Assembly (NCBI GenBank): GCA_903861645.1
Contig: CAIOVE010000019.1
Span: 62,001-126,000, forward strand
Direction of reading: 5' to 3'
DNA from: an uncultured Hyphomicrobiales bacterium
Lineage (GTDB): Bacteria > Pseudomonadota > Alphaproteobacteria > Rhizobiales > Beijerinckiaceae
DNA: 64,000 nucleotides
Within the stretch, counting starts at the first letter, position 1; each line of letters begins with the position of its first letter. Both the position numbers and the translations under genes were made by a program. The notes under the pieces are model-generated. The model worked only from the letters and a program-made list of their open reading frames with translations, did no database searches and had not been told where the DNA came from. Below, piece by piece: positions 8,995-18,537 of the stretch.

Positions 8995-9669
8995 ATGTTT
9001 TCGAGGAAAATCATTACCCGCCGCGAGGCGATGAACACGCTGGCCGTTGGCGGCGTCGCCCTGTCCGGCGCGGGACTTCCGTCCACCGTCCTTGTCAGCC
9101 CGGCCATGGCGCAAGGCGCCGACAGCGTGCCGATGGCCGACCTGATGGCGGCCGGCGCCCTGCCCGACGTCTGGCAAGGCAAGGAAGACGCGCCGGTTAC
9201 GATCATCGAATACGCCTCGATGACCTGCCCGCACTGCGCGCATTTCCACGCGGAGACCTATCCGACGCTGAAATCGAAATACATCGACACGGGCAAGGTG
9301 CGTTTCACCCTGCGCGAATTCCCCTTCGATCCGCTGGCGGTCGCCGGCTTCATGGTCGCCCGCTGCATCGGCGACAAGCGCGACGCCATGGTCGACCTGC
9401 TGTTCTCGCAGCAGAAGAACTGGGCCTATTCGGACAAGCCGCTGCAAGGCCTCGCCGCGCTCGTCAAGCAGGCGGGCATGTCGCAGGAGACGTTCGAGTC
9501 CTGCCTGAAGGACAAGGCGCTCTACGACAATGTCAACGCGGTCGCAGATCGCGGCAAGAAATTCGGCGTCGACGCGACCCCGACCTTCTACATCAACGGC
9601 AAGAAGGTCTCCGGCGACATGAGCCCCGACGATCTGGCCAAGCAGGTTGATCCTCTGATCAAAAGCTAA
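8995..9669 (+). CDS. DsbA-family thiol:disulfide protein, Tat-type signal
   Basis: A 224-residue periplasmic thioredoxin-fold protein. The N-terminus has a twin-arginine motif (TRREAMNTL, residues 8-16), a hydrophobic core and AMAQG cleavage near residue 40. The redox site is CPHC (78-81), preceded by TIIEYASMT; the cis-proline loop reads DATPTFYING. The family oxidises or isomerises periplasmic thiols. The neighbours dciA and smc are conserved but functionally unrelated. Confidence 0.9.
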   Translation: MFSRKIITRREAMNTLAVGGVALSGAGLPSTVLVSPAMAQGADSVPMADLMAAGALPDVWQGKEDAPVTIIEYASMTCPHCAHFHAETYPTLKSKYIDTGKVRFTLREFPFDPLAVAGFMVARCIGDKRDAMVDLLFSQQKNWAYSDKPLQGLAALVKQAGMSQETFESCLKDKALYDNVNAVADRGKKFGVDATPTFYINGKKVSGDMSPDDLAKQVDPLIKS

Positions 9670-9677
9670 GGCGCGAT

Positions 9678-9702
9678 CCGTCCCGGCGCGGGTCCGGGAC
9701 GG
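9678..9702 (+). terminator. Hairpin after dsbA
   Basis: Perfect 9-bp stem CCGTCCCGG/CCGGGACGG with a 7-nt loop, starting 8 bp after the dsbA stop. No U-run follows, so it may be a 3'-stabilising or factor-assisted stop rather than a classic intrinsic terminator. Confidence 0.5.
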
Positions 9703-9831
9703 GGTTGCACACAGGAAAATCGGCTCCGGCGCTTGCGCCAGCGACATTCTTGTGACGCCTTGGAGGACTTCCGACGCGTGGTCCTCAACCGGGCGTCCGG
9801 GGCGTTCAAGCGTTGTCAGGATCCGAGACCC

Positions 9832-12800
9832 ATGAAATTCGACAGACTGCGTATCGTCGGTTTCAAGAGCTTCTGCGAAGCCACTGAATTCAAGATCGAG
9901 CCGGGCCTTACGGGCGTCGTCGGCCCGAACGGCTGCGGCAAGTCGAACCTCGTCGAGGCCCTGCGCTGGGTCATGGGCGAGAATTCCTACAAGAACATGC
10001 GCGCGTCCGGCATGGAGGACGTGATCTTCTCCGGCTCGGGCGGACGCCCCTCGCGCAACAGCGCCGAGGTCGGTCTTGTGCTGGACAACTCCTCGCGCAC
10101 CGCGCCCGCCGCCTTCAATGACGCGGAAGTGCTTGAAGTCACGCGCCGAATCGAGCGCGACGAGGGATCGACCTACCGCCTGAACGGCAAGGAAGTGCGC
10201 GCCCGCGACATTCAGTTGCTGTTCGCCGACGCCGCCACCGGCGCGCGCTCGCCCGCCCTCGTGCGGCAGGGCCAGATCGGCGAGATCATTTCCGCCAAGC
10301 CGCAGCAGCGTCGCCGCATTCTGGAGGACGCCGCGGGCGTCGCCGGCCTGCATTCCCGCCGGCACGAGGCGGAATTGCGCCTGAAGGGCGCCGAGGAAAA
10401 CCTCGTGCGCCTCGAGGACGTGCTCAAGCAGATTTCGTCGCAAGCCGACAGCCTGCGCCGGCAGGCGCGGCAGGCCAGCCGCTACAAGGGCCTGGCGGCC
10501 GAGATTCGCCGGCACGAGGCGCTGGTTTTCCACATCGGGCACCGGCAGATCGCCGACGACATCGCCACGACGGAACGCCGTCTTGAGTCCGAGACGATGG
10601 AAGTCGCCGAGCGCACCCGCCTGCAAGCCGAGGCCGCCCGTCTTCAGGCGATCGCCGCCCATGGCCTGCCCGCCCTGCGCGAGGAAGAGGCCCGCGCCGG
10701 CGCCGCCCTGCAACGGCTGGTGCTGGCCCGCGATCAGCTCGACGTCGAGGAGCGCCGCGCCAAAGAGCGCGCCGCCGAACTCGAGCGCCGCATCGCCCAG
10801 TTGACGCGCGATCTCGCGCGCGAAACGTCGCTGATCGACGACGCCGCCGGCGTCATCGAACGGCTCGAAAGCGAGGCGGAAACCCTCGCCGCCGACGCCG
10901 AATCCTCCGCCGAGGCGGAATTCGAGGCCAAGGCCGGTCTCGCCGACGCCGAAGGTCGTCTGGCGGAGGCCGAGCAGAAGCTCGCCGAGGCGCAGGCCGC
11001 CCTCTCCGACATGAACGCCCGTCGCGACGCGCTGGAGCGCGGGTTGCGGGACGAGGTTCAGCGGCACGACCGTTTCGTCGCCGAATTGAGCGCCGTCGAG
11101 GCCGAGCTCGCGGCGCTGGAAGAATCCAGCGGACAGGAAGATCTCGCCGCCGCGGTCGAGGCGCTGGAAATGGCGCGCATGATCGCCAGCGAGGCCGAGG
11201 AAGGCCTGCTCGCGCGCGAGGAGGCCCATGCCGAGGCCCGCGAGGCCGAGGCGGCCATCCGTGGCCCGCTGGGCGAGGCCGACCGCAAGGCGCAGCGACT
11301 CGAGACCGAGGCGCGGACGCTCACGAACCTGCTGGCGACGGCGGCCAGCGACCTCTGGCCGCCGGTGGTCGAGGAAATCAGCGTCGAAAAAGGCTACGAG
11401 GCCGCGCTGGGCGCGGCGCTCGGCGACGATCTCGACGCCTCGACCAACGGCTCCGCGCCGGCCCATTGGGCGACGGTCGGCGACGCCTCGGGCGACCCGG
11501 CCCTGCCGCCCGGCGTCCAATCGCTCGCGCTTCTAGTCAAGGCGCCCGCCGCGCTGGCCCGCCGGCTGGCGCAGATCGGCATCGTCACCCGCGCGGATGG
11601 GGCGCAGTTGCGCGCCCTGCTCAAGCCCGGTCAGCGTCTCGTCACCAGGGAGGGCGATCTCTGGCGCTGGGACGGGTTCACCGCCGCCGCCGAGGCGCCG
11701 ACCCCCGCCGCCCGCCGCCTCGCCGAAAAGAACCGGCTCGGCGACCTGACGCTGGAAGCCGCCGCCGCGCGCGCCGCCGCCGATGAAATCAAGGCCGAGG
11801 CCGAACGCCGACAGGCCATCCTGCGCATGGCAGCCACGGCGGAAACCGAGGCGCGCAACGCCGCCCGCGCCCAGCAACGCGCCGTGGAACAAGCGCGAGA
11901 GGCCGTCACCGCGCTCGAACGTCGACGTTCGCAAGTGGCGTCGCGTCTCTCGGCGCTTGGCGAGGGCCGCGCGCGCCTCGCCGCCAGTCGGGACGAGGCG
12001 CGCCAGACGCGCGACAACGCCCAGCAGGCGCTGGCCGATCTCGCCCCCAGCGCCCAGTTGACGGGACGCGTCGACCGGGCGCGCGCCGCCGCCGCGCAAC
12101 ATCGCGCCGAGACCGCCGAGGCCCGCGCCGTCGTGCAGGGCCTGTCGCGCGATCATCAGGCGCGCGAGCAGCGCCGCGCGGCCATCGCCGCCGAGCGTCA
12201 ATCATGGGACACGCGCCGCGCGCGCGCCAACAGCCAGATCGCCGAATTCGAGGCGCGCATCGCGGAAGCCACCGAGGAGCAGGAAACGCTCGCCGAGGCG
12301 CCGTCGAACTTCATGATGCAGCGGCGCGAGGTGATCAACCAGATCGATCTGGCGGAAGCCGCGCGCAAGGAAGCCGCCGACAACCGCGCCCGCGCCGAAA
12401 CCGATCTCACCGACGCCGACCGCGCGGCGCGCGCCTGCCTCGAGGCCATGTCCGCCGCGCGCGAGCAGCGCGCCCGCACGGAAGCGCAGCTTGAAGGCCT
12501 GCGCACGCGCCTAGAGTCCATCGTGCGCGCCATCGCGACCGAACTCGATTGCGAGCCGCACGCGCTCGGCGAACTGGCCGGCGTCAAGCCCGGCGAGGAA
12601 TTGCCGCCACTCGACGACGTCGAGCGCAAGCTCGACGCGCTCAAGCAGGATCGCGAACGTCTTGGCGCGGTCAATCTGCGCGCCGACGACGAACTCGTCG
12701 ACATCGACAAGAAGCACGAGGAACTCGTCGCCGAGCGCGACGACCTGACGGAGGCGATCCGCAAGTTGCGCGGCGCCATCGGCAACCTGAACAAGGAAGG

Positions 12801-13287
12801 CCGCGAGCGCCTGCTCGCCGCCTTCACCATCGTCAATGGCCACTTCAAGGAGTTGTTCACGGCGCTGTTCGGCGGCGGCACGGCCGAATTGCAGCTTGTC
12901 GAATCCGACGATCCGCTTGAGGCGGGCCTTGAAATCCTCGCGCGCCCGCCGGGCAAGAAGCCGCAGACCATGACGCTGCTGTCGGGCGGCGAGCAGGCGC
13001 TGACCGCCATGAGCCTGATCTTCGCCGTGTTTCTCACGAACCCCTCGCCGATCTGCGTGCTCGACGAAGTGGACGCGCCGCTCGACGATCACAACGTGGA
13101 GCGTTTCTGCGATCTGCTCGAACAGATGCGCAAGAAGACCGACACGCGCTTCGTGACGATCACGCATAATCCGATCACGATGGCGCGCATGGATCGCCTG
13201 TTCGGCGTCACCATGGCCGAGCGCGGCGTCAGCCAGTTGGTCAGCGTCGACCTGGCGGAAGCGGAAGTTCTGATCGCGGCTGAATGA
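9832..13287 (+). CDS. smc: Chromosome segregation ATPase SMC
   Basis: A 1151-residue condensin subunit that organises and segregates the chromosome. Walker [11 protein letters not shown] is at about residues 30-40. Two long Ala/Glu/Arg-rich coiled coils flank a hinge around residues 500-640. The C-terminal head has [13 protein letters not shown] near residue 1050 and Walker [16 protein letters not shown] near 1077. The ATG at 9832 gives the canonical [14 protein letters not shown]; the open frame upstream has no homology-like sequence. No ScpA/ScpB genes are in the window. The gene ends 9 bp from the convergent permease gene. Confidence 0.97.
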   Translation: MKFDRLRIVGFKSFCEATEFKIEPGLTGVVGPNGCGKSNLVEALRWVMGENSYKNMRASGMEDVIFSGSGGRPSRNSAEVGLVLDNSSRTAPAAFNDAEVLEVTRRIERDEGSTYRLNGKEVRARDIQLLFADAATGARSPALVRQGQIGEIISAKPQQRRRILEDAAGVAGLHSRRHEAELRLKGAEENLVRLEDVLKQISSQADSLRRQARQASRYKGLAAEIRRHEALVFHIGHRQIADDIATTERRLESETMEVAERTRLQAEAARLQAIAAHGLPALREEEARAGAALQRLVLARDQLDVEERRAKERAAELERRIAQLTRDLARETSLIDDAAGVIERLESEAETLAADAESSAEAEFEAKAGLADAEGRLAEAEQKLAEAQAALSDMNARRDALERGLRDEVQRHDRFVAELSAVEAELAALEESSGQEDLAAAVEALEMARMIASEAEEGLLAREEAHAEAREAEAAIRGPLGEADRKAQRLETEARTLTNLLATAASDLWPPVVEEISVEKGYEAALGAALGDDLDASTNGSAPAHWATVGDASGDPALPPGVQSLALLVKAPAALARRLAQIGIVTRADGAQLRALLKPGQRLVTREGDLWRWDGFTAAAEAPTPAARRLAEKNRLGDLTLEAAAARAAADEIKAEAERRQAILRMAATAETEARNAARAQQRAVEQAREAVTALERRRSQVASRLSALGEGRARLAASRDEARQTRDNAQQALADLAPSAQLTGRVDRARAAAAQHRAETAEARAVVQGLSRDHQAREQRRAAIAAERQSWDTRRARANSQIAEFEARIAEATEEQETLAEAPSNFMMQRREVINQIDLAEAARKEAADNRARAETDLTDADRAARACLEAMSAAREQRARTEAQLEGLRTRLESIVRAIATELDCEPHALGELAGVKPGEELPPLDDVERKLDALKQDRERLGAVNLRADDELVDIDKKHEELVAERDDLTEAIRKLRGAIGNLNKEGRERLLAAFTIVNGHFKELFTALFGGGTAELQLVESDDPLEAGLEILARPPGKKPQTMTLLSGGEQALTAMSLIFAVFLTNPSPICVLDEVDAPLDDHNVERFCDLLEQMRKKTDTRFVTITHNPITMARMDRLFGVTMAERGVSQLVSVDLAEAEVLIAAE

Positions 13288-13296
13288 TCGCCGCGA

Positions 13297-14070
13297 TCAA
13301 CCCATCGGCAGGTCGGTTCCGCGATGCGCCCAGCCGGTCACGCGGCCCTCGATGAGCGAAAAGATCGCGTAGAGCGCGACGCCAAGGAAGGCCAGCACGA
13401 ACAGGCCGGCGAACATCAACGGCACGTCGAAGGATGAACTGGCGATCATCATCAGATTGCCGATGCCGCGGTTGGAGGCCACGGTTTCCGAGATCACCGA
13501 GCCGACGAAGGCGAGCGTGATCGACACCTTCAGCGAGGCGAAGAAATAGGGCATGGCCCGCGGCAGGCCGACGTTCCAGAGAATGTCGAGCTTGCTCGCC
13601 CGCAGGCAGCGCATGACGTCCTCGAGCTCCGGCTCCGTCGTCGCCAACCCCGTCGCGACATTCACGATGATGGGAAAGACGCACATCGACAGCGCAGTGA
13701 GAATTGCTGGCACCGTGCCCGCGCTGAACCAAAGCACGAGTATCGGCACGACGGCGACCTTCGGAATCGAGGAAAAGCCGATCAGCATGGGATAGGCGAC
13801 ATCGTAGGCAAGGCGCGAGGAGCCGACGAGCATGCCCATCAATACGCCGAGCACGATGCCGAGCAGAAAGCCCACCATGGTCGTGTAAAGCGTCTGCAGC
13901 GCGTGCGGCATGATCGCCGGCAGCCGCTTGACGAGCGTCGTGAAAATCTCGCTCGGCCGCGGCAGCACGAAACTGCTCACGTGTCCGATCCAGCAAAACG
14001 CTTCCCACGCGAGAAAAAATCCGATGATCAGCGCGGCTGAGGCGAGATGACGTTTCATGGAGTCGGACAT
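13297..14070 (-). CDS. ABC transporter permease, NitT/TauT family
   Basis: A 257-residue inner-membrane permease with six or so membrane segments and the BPD_transp_1 EAA loop (EDVMRCLRASKLDILWNVGLP). The ATG at 14070 overlaps the ATPase stop by one base; a GTG three bases upstream is an alternative. It closes an operon running from 18228 to 13297: binding protein, SDR, cyclic amidohydrolase, ATPase, permease. The family imports nitrate, sulfonates, pyrimidine precursors and similar small solutes. Confidence 0.9.
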   Translation of the reverse strand: MSDSMKRHLASAALIIGFFLAWEAFCWIGHVSSFVLPRPSEIFTTLVKRLPAIMPHALQTLYTTMVGFLLGIVLGVLMGMLVGSSRLAYDVAYPMLIGFSSIPKVAVVPILVLWFSAGTVPAILTALSMCVFPIIVNVATGLATTEPELEDVMRCLRASKLDILWNVGLPRAMPYFFASLKVSITLAFVGSVISETVASNRGIGNLMMIASSSFDVPLMFAGLFVLAFLGVALYAIFSLIEGRVTGWAHRGTDLPMG

Positions 14071-14900
14071 CACGCGGCCCCCCGCGCGGCGAAGATGAGA
14101 TCGCGCAGCCGCTGCGTCAGCGCGACGAATTCAGGCGTGTACGACATCTCGATGGTGCGCGGTCGCGCGAAGGGCGCGGCGCTGTCGTCGATGATGCGGC
14201 CGGGCCGCGCCTGCATGACGCAGATGCGGTTGGCGAGAAAGGCGGCTTCCTTGAGGTCGTGAGTCACGAGCAACACGGTCGGCTTTCGCGTCATCCAGAG
14301 TTCCTGCATGATCGCCCAGAGTTCCTCGCGGGTGAACTGATCGAGCGCGCCGAAAGGCTCGTCGAGCATCAGCAACTGCGGATCATGCACCAGCGCGCGA
14401 CAGAGCGAGGCGCGCTGCAACATGCCGCCCGACAATTGCCATGGAAAGCGCTCGCCAAAGCCGGCGAGTCCCACCTGCGACAGAAGCGCGTCGGCGCGAT
14501 CACGAAATTCCGTATTCCGCTTGGCGCGAAATTCTCCGCGAAACGGCGGCACGATCTTGAGCGGCAACATGACGTTGTCGCGAATGGTCAGCCATGGCAG
14601 CAGCGTTGGATTCTGGAAAGCCATGCCGACGCGCATGGGCTCGGCGCCGACCTCGCGACCGGAGACGAACACGAACCCGCTGGAGGCGCGGATCAGCCCC
14701 GTCACGAGCTTGAGAATCGTGGACTTGCCGCAACCGGATGGACCGACCAGCGCGACGAAATCGCCCGGCGCGATGCGAATGCTTGTTTCCGCCAGCGCCG
14801 TCACCGTCTTGCCGCCACCATTGTAGGCGACGGAAACGTTTTCGAGTTCGACGAGGGCTTCCTCGCGCAACAATCCCGGCGCCAATGCGGATGCGTTCAT
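14070..14900 (-). CDS. ABC transporter ATPase, NitT/TauT family
   Basis: A 276-residue ATPase with Walker A VGPSGCGKST (residues 52-61), Q-loop AFQNPTLLPW, signature WQLSGGMLQR and Walker B LLMLDEPFGALD. Only 3 bp separate its start from the stop of the cyclic amidohydrolase gene. This ties import and hydrolysis together in one transcript. Confidence 0.92.
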   Translation of the reverse strand: MNASALAPGLLREEALVELENVSVAYNGGGKTVTALAETSIRIAPGDFVALVGPSGCGKSTILKLVTGLIRASSGFVFVSGREVGAEPMRVGMAFQNPTLLPWLTIRDNVMLPLKIVPPFRGEFRAKRNTEFRDRADALLSQVGLAGFGERFPWQLSGGMLQRASLCRALVHDPQLLMLDEPFGALDQFTREELWAIMQELWMTRKPTVLLVTHDLKEAAFLANRICVMQARPGRIIDDSAAPFARPRTIEMSYTPEFVALTQRLRDLIFAARGAA

Positions 14901-14903
14901 GCC

Positions 14904-16325
14904 TCAGCCTTCCGGTGGGCGCGTGACGGACGCCAGCGACAGATCGACATTGCGCGGCGCGGCGGGCGGCATGTTCTGGATCTCATGCACCGACCTGCCC
15001 CAGCCACGCGCGTCGGCTTGCAGGCGGCGGTCGCGCATGACAAACCGCCCGCGCACGAGCGTATGAAGCGGCAAGCCGCGCACCTCGCGCCCATGCCACG
15101 GGGTGATTTTCGACCGCGATTGCAACTTCATGTCGTCGATGGTCCAGCGCGCGGCGAGATCGACGATGGCGATGTCGGCGTCGGCGCCGGGCCGGATGGC
15201 GCCCTTGCGCGGCGCGAGGCCCCAGATACGCGCGGGATTGGCCGCGCTCCAGCGCACGTAGTCGCGGATGGAGAAGCGCCCGCGCGCGACCTCCGTCAGC
15301 ATCAGCGGCATCTGTGTTTCGACGCCGGGAAAGCCACAATCGACGGTCCAGATGTCGTTGCGCGTCTTTTCCTCGGGCGCGTGCGGCGCGTGGTCCGTCG
15401 CGATCATGTCGATCAGGCCGTCGGCGAGCGCGCGCCAGAGCGGCTCGTGGTCGCTCTTTTCGCGCACCGGCGGATTGACGCGGATGACGCCGCCAAGGCG
15501 CGCGTAATCCTCGCTCGACAGCATCATGTAGTGCGGACAGGTTTCGCCGGTGATGTCGACGCCGCGCGCGCGCGCCTCCGCCAGCGGCCGCAATTCGGCG
15601 GCAGAGGAAATGTGCAGGATGTGCACGCGCGCGCCCGTCCACTCGGCGAGGATCGCCGCGCGGCTGACGGCCTCGACGGCGACGACGGCGGGCCGCGCGG
15701 CCAGATGCGCGAGCGCGTCGATGCGGCCCGCCGCGCGCAGCCGCGTCTCGCGCAATTCCATGATGGAATTCGTTTCCGCGTGCAGCGACACGCGCTTGCC
15801 CGTGGGCGCGACGACCTCGAAGGCCTCCAGCATGGCGCCGGTCGAGGGCGAGGGGATCTTGCCGAACGTGTTGCCCATGTAGAGCTTGAAGCCAATGACG
15901 CCGCCCGCGACGAGCTCATCGACATTGCCGATGGTGTCCTCGCCGAGCAGGCCATAAAGCCCGTAATCGACATGCGCGCTGGCCGAGGCGATCGCGTGCT
16001 TGGCGGCGAGCACGTCGGCCGCGCCAGTCGGCGGAATCGTGTTGGGCATGTCGAACACGGTCGTCACGCCGCCGAAAGCCGCCGCCGCCGTGCCCGTGCC
16101 GAAGTCCTCCTTGTGGGGGTAGCCGGGGTCGCGAAAATGCACGTGCACGTCGATGACGCCGGGCAAGACATGCAACCCCGTGGCGTCGAGGGTTTCGGCG
16201 GCGGCGGGCATGGCCGCGTCGTCGCCAACCGCGATGATGCGGCCATCGGCGATGGCGACGCTGGCGATGAAATCGGCCTCGGGCGTCACCACCGTGCCGT
16301 TGCGAATGACGAGATCGGCGATCAT
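14904..16325 (-). CDS. Cyclic amidohydrolase, dihydroorotase/allantoinase-like
   Basis: A 473-residue metal-dependent hydrolase of the cyclic amidohydrolase superfamily, which opens cyclic amides such as dihydroorotate, allantoin and hydantoins. Metal ligands follow the family pattern: HVH (61, 63) in DVHVHFRDPG, a likely carboxylated Lys147 in GFKLYMG, His182 in LHAET, the HILHIS block at 235-240, and Asp311 in TDHAPH. ETCPHY and VNPPVREK loops are also present. TDHAPH and NPPVR lean toward dihydroorotase-like enzymes, but genuine pyrC does not sit in a transporter operon, so a catabolic imidase or ureidase is more likely. The start at 16325 lies 8 bp past the SDR stop. Confidence 0.88.
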   Translation of the reverse strand: MIADLVIRNGTVVTPEADFIASVAIADGRIIAVGDDAAMPAAAETLDATGLHVLPGVIDVHVHFRDPGYPHKEDFGTGTAAAAFGGVTTVFDMPNTIPPTGAADVLAAKHAIASASAHVDYGLYGLLGEDTIGNVDELVAGGVIGFKLYMGNTFGKIPSPSTGAMLEAFEVVAPTGKRVSLHAETNSIMELRETRLRAAGRIDALAHLAARPAVVAVEAVSRAAILAEWTGARVHILHISSAAELRPLAEARARGVDITGETCPHYMMLSSEDYARLGGVIRVNPPVREKSDHEPLWRALADGLIDMIATDHAPHAPEEKTRNDIWTVDCGFPGVETQMPLMLTEVARGRFSIRDYVRWSAANPARIWGLAPRKGAIRPGADADIAIVDLAARWTIDDMKLQSRSKITPWHGREVRGLPLHTLVRGRFVMRDRRLQADARGWGRSVHEIQNMPPAAPRNVDLSLASVTRPPEG

Positions 16326-16333
16326 GGCGCTCC

Positions 16334-17128
16334 TCACAAACTGGCCCAGCCGCCATCGACGGGCAGATCGACGCCCGTGATCTGACGCGACACATCGCTG
16401 GCGAGAAAAAGACACGCGTTGGCGACGTCGACATCCGTCGAAACACGCTTGAGCGCGTAATCGGCGGCGTGTCGTTCCGCCGCCTCCTCGACGGAAATGC
16501 CGAGTTTTTTCGCCATGTCGGCGCAAACCTTGTCGCGAAAGCGCGGCCCGTCGACCATGCCGGGCGCGACGCAGTTGACGTTGATGTTATGCGCGCCAAC
16601 CTCCAGCGCGAAACTCTTGGTGATGCCGCGCAGGCCCCATTTGGAGGCTGAATAGGCCATGCGCCCGGCGCGGCCGCGCATGCCGAACGTGCCGCCAACA
16701 TTGACGATCTTGCCATGGCGTTGAGCGATCATGCCCGGCAGAACGGCGCGCATGGTGTTGAAGCAACCGCCCATGTTGAGAGAGACGATTTCGTCGAACT
16801 CCTCCCGCGTGGTCGCGACGCCGGTCTTGCCGATGGGGCCGGAGCCACCGGCGACATTGACGAGAATGTCGACGCCATGGCCAAAAGCCACGCGCGCGGT
16901 CTCGACGGCCGCCTCGCAATCGGCGGAATTGGTCACGTCGCAGGCGGCTACCACGACGCCCACGCCCATGGCGCGCGCTTCCGTCGCGACGGGTTCGATG
17001 GCCGCGGTATCGCGACCGATCAGCAGGAGCTTGCAGCCCTCGGCGGCAAAGGCGCGCGTGACGGCGGCGCCCATGCCCTTGGCGGGTCCGGTGATCGCGA
17101 CAACGCGACCGCTGAGATTCAAATTCAT
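16334..17128 (-). CDS. Short-chain dehydrogenase/reductase with atypical catalytic triad
   Basis: A 264-residue Rossmann-fold SDR. Cofactor motif TGPAKGMG is at residues 13-20, NVAGG at 91-95, and the Tyr159/Lys163 pair in YSASK. The residue 13 before the tyrosine, normally the catalytic serine, falls in IVNVGGT and is glycine (146); Thr147 is next to it. The C-terminus (ITGVDLPVDGGWASL) is typical. It lies between the binding-protein and amidohydrolase genes of the import operon, so it probably acts on the same substrate family. Confidence 0.88.
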   Translation of the reverse strand: MNLNLSGRVVAITGPAKGMGAAVTRAFAAEGCKLLLIGRDTAAIEPVATEARAMGVGVVVAACDVTNSADCEAAVETARVAFGHGVDILVNVAGGSGPIGKTGVATTREEFDEIVSLNMGGCFNTMRAVLPGMIAQRHGKIVNVGGTFGMRGRAGRMAYSASKWGLRGITKSFALEVGAHNINVNCVAPGMVDGPRFRDKVCADMAKKLGISVEEAAERHAADYALKRVSTDVDVANACLFLASDVSRQITGVDLPVDGGWASL

Positions 17129-17149
17129 GATGCTGGTGGTTCCCTGAAT

Positions 17150-17181
17150 GACCGCGCGCGACCCACAAGCCGCGCGCGGTC
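17150..17181 (-). other. Strong intercistronic hairpin after the binding-protein gene
   Basis: Perfect 11-bp stem GACCGCGCGCG/CGCGCGCGGTC with a 10-nt loop, in the 59-bp gap between the binding-protein stop and the SDR start. There is no U-run. It probably stabilises the binding-protein message or partially terminates transcription, lowering expression of the enzymes and membrane parts. Confidence 0.55.
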
Positions 17182-17187
17182 GGGCGA

Positions 17188-18228
17188 TCAGAACAGTTTT
17201 TTCGGCAAGTCGGCGACGGGCGGCAGGAAGGCGCCGTTGAAAATTTCCGCCGGCGCCGGCGCGCGGGGCAGCGCGCTCGCCTCGACGAGAATGTCGATCG
17301 AGCGCTTGAGGCGCGCGGGATCGACATTGCCAAGGCCCACCGTCGCGATCTCCGGATGGTTCATTTCATCCTTCACCGTGGCGTCGAAGCGCTCGCGCTC
17401 GACCTTGGCGTTGAGCAGCGGCTCGCGCTTCATCACCGATGCAACGGACATGTCGGGATCGGCGATGGAGTCGATGACGCCCTTGTTGATCGCGCGCAGC
17501 AAGCCTTTCACGACCTCGGGCTTTTCCGCGGCCATCTTCTTGGAGACGATGATGGCGTTGGAATAGAGGTCCATGCCGTAATCGCCATAGTTGATGAAGC
17601 GGAGCTGCTTGTCCGGATCGATGTTCAGGAGCTTGGCGCTGAAGCGGATGGTGTTGACATAGCCAAAGACGCCGTCGACCTGGCCTTGCATCAACATCTG
17701 CTCGCGCAGGTTGGGCTGGAAGTTGTTGATCGCGACCTTGGCGCAATCGATTTTCGCGGATTTGCACAAGGCCGGGAACAGTTTCAACGCGCCGTCGTTG
17801 GCCGCGCCGCCGAGCGTGCGGCCCTCGAAATCCTTCGGCGTCGTGATCGGGCTGTCGGCCTTCACCGCGACGGTGAAGGGTGGGCGATTGAACATCACGT
17901 AGACGGCGACGGGCGCCTCCTCCTGATGCTTGTAGGCGAAGTCGATGAGCGCGTTGATGTCGCCGAAGCCAACATCGTAGGCGCCGCTCGCGACCTTCGG
18001 AATCGGCGTGGCCGAGCCGTCGCCCTGATCGATTTCGAGGTCGATGCCCTCGGCCTTGAAGTAGCCCTTGTCCTGCGCGACGAAGAAAAAGCCCTGCGGC
18101 CCCTGATATTTCCAGTTGAGGACCATTTTCAGTTTGGTTTCGGCGCGCGCCGTGGCGACGCCCGCGAAGACAGGCGCGAGACAGGCGGCGGCCATGAGCG
18201 CGACGCGACTTATTCGTGAGAAGGTCAT
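17188..18228 (-). CDS. ABC transporter binding protein, THI5/NMT1-like (TauT family)
   Basis: A 346-residue periplasmic receptor. The signal peptide is MTFSRISRVALMAAACLAPV, with cleavage after TARA near residue 29. The mature start ETKLKMVLNWKYQGPQGFFFVAQDKGYFKAEGID is that of the THI5/NMT1 superfamily. These bind thiamine-pyrimidine precursors, riboflavin, or products such as formylaminopyrimidine. The operon with a cyclic amidohydrolase suggests a pyrimidine- or ureide-like ligand. AAGGA precedes the start. A LysR gene is divergent. Confidence 0.88.
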   Translation of the reverse strand: MTFSRISRVALMAAACLAPVFAGVATARAETKLKMVLNWKYQGPQGFFFVAQDKGYFKAEGIDLEIDQGDGSATPIPKVASGAYDVGFGDINALIDFAYKHQEEAPVAVYVMFNRPPFTVAVKADSPITTPKDFEGRTLGGAANDGALKLFPALCKSAKIDCAKVAINNFQPNLREQMLMQGQVDGVFGYVNTIRFSAKLLNIDPDKQLRFINYGDYGMDLYSNAIIVSKKMAAEKPEVVKGLLRAINKGVIDSIADPDMSVASVMKREPLLNAKVERERFDATVKDEMNHPEIATVGLGNVDPARLKRSIDILVEASALPRAPAPAEIFNGAFLPPVADLPKKLF

Positions 18229-18537
18229 GCTGGCGTCCTTTTCTGACAGGCGAGAGAGACGGGCGATGATCGGGATCGCTCGCGGTGGACAGCAGCGGTG
18301 CGCTCATCCTTGAGGCGCGGGCGCCGCTTTTTCGGGCGAAGTTCGATTTGAATTCGGACAGGCTGGCGGGCGGGCCGCATCGGCGGCGACCGTTTCGGGC
18401 TTCGCGGCGGAAAACGCTCTCCGCCGCCATCTTCGTAGCAACGGATATGCCGCCGCCCGGATTTCAGTGGCCCGCTTTGATGCTGATTTCCGTATGGAGT
18501 GGCGCCAAAATAGCTTCACTGGCGCTGGAGGCTGTCC
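18229..18537. other. 309-bp divergent intergenic region, no gene
   Basis: Lies between the binding-protein start (read leftward) and the LysR start (read rightward). It holds both ribosome-binding sites (AAGGA for the binding protein; GGAGG 7 nt before lysR) and a candidate LysR box at its right end. I looked for a thiamine-type riboswitch and saw none. No convincing ORF or hairpin otherwise. Confidence 0.6.
18498..18520. promoter_or_regulatory. Candidate LysR-type T-N11-A operator
   Basis: Imperfect inverted repeat AGTGGCGC-N7-GCTTCACT (6 of 8 positions pair), centred on a T-N11-A (T18500, A18512). It lies 17 bp before the lysR start. T-N11-A boxes near the divergent promoter are the usual LysR arrangement. 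Confidence 0.4.

Noticed and set aside
8926-11520. Long minus-strand open frame across dsbA and smc
   Set aside because: Antisense shadow of the Ala/Glu-rich SMC coiled coil.
14904-16325. Biosynthetic dihydroorotase (pyrC)
   Set aside because: Operon context with a transporter and an SDR, and no pyrB neighbour, fit catabolism better, although the DHAPH motif is dihydroorotase-like.
18229-18537. Thiamine-pyrophosphate riboswitch before the THI5-like receptor gene
   Set aside because: The conserved CUGAGA and ACCUGAU blocks are absent on the minus strand.
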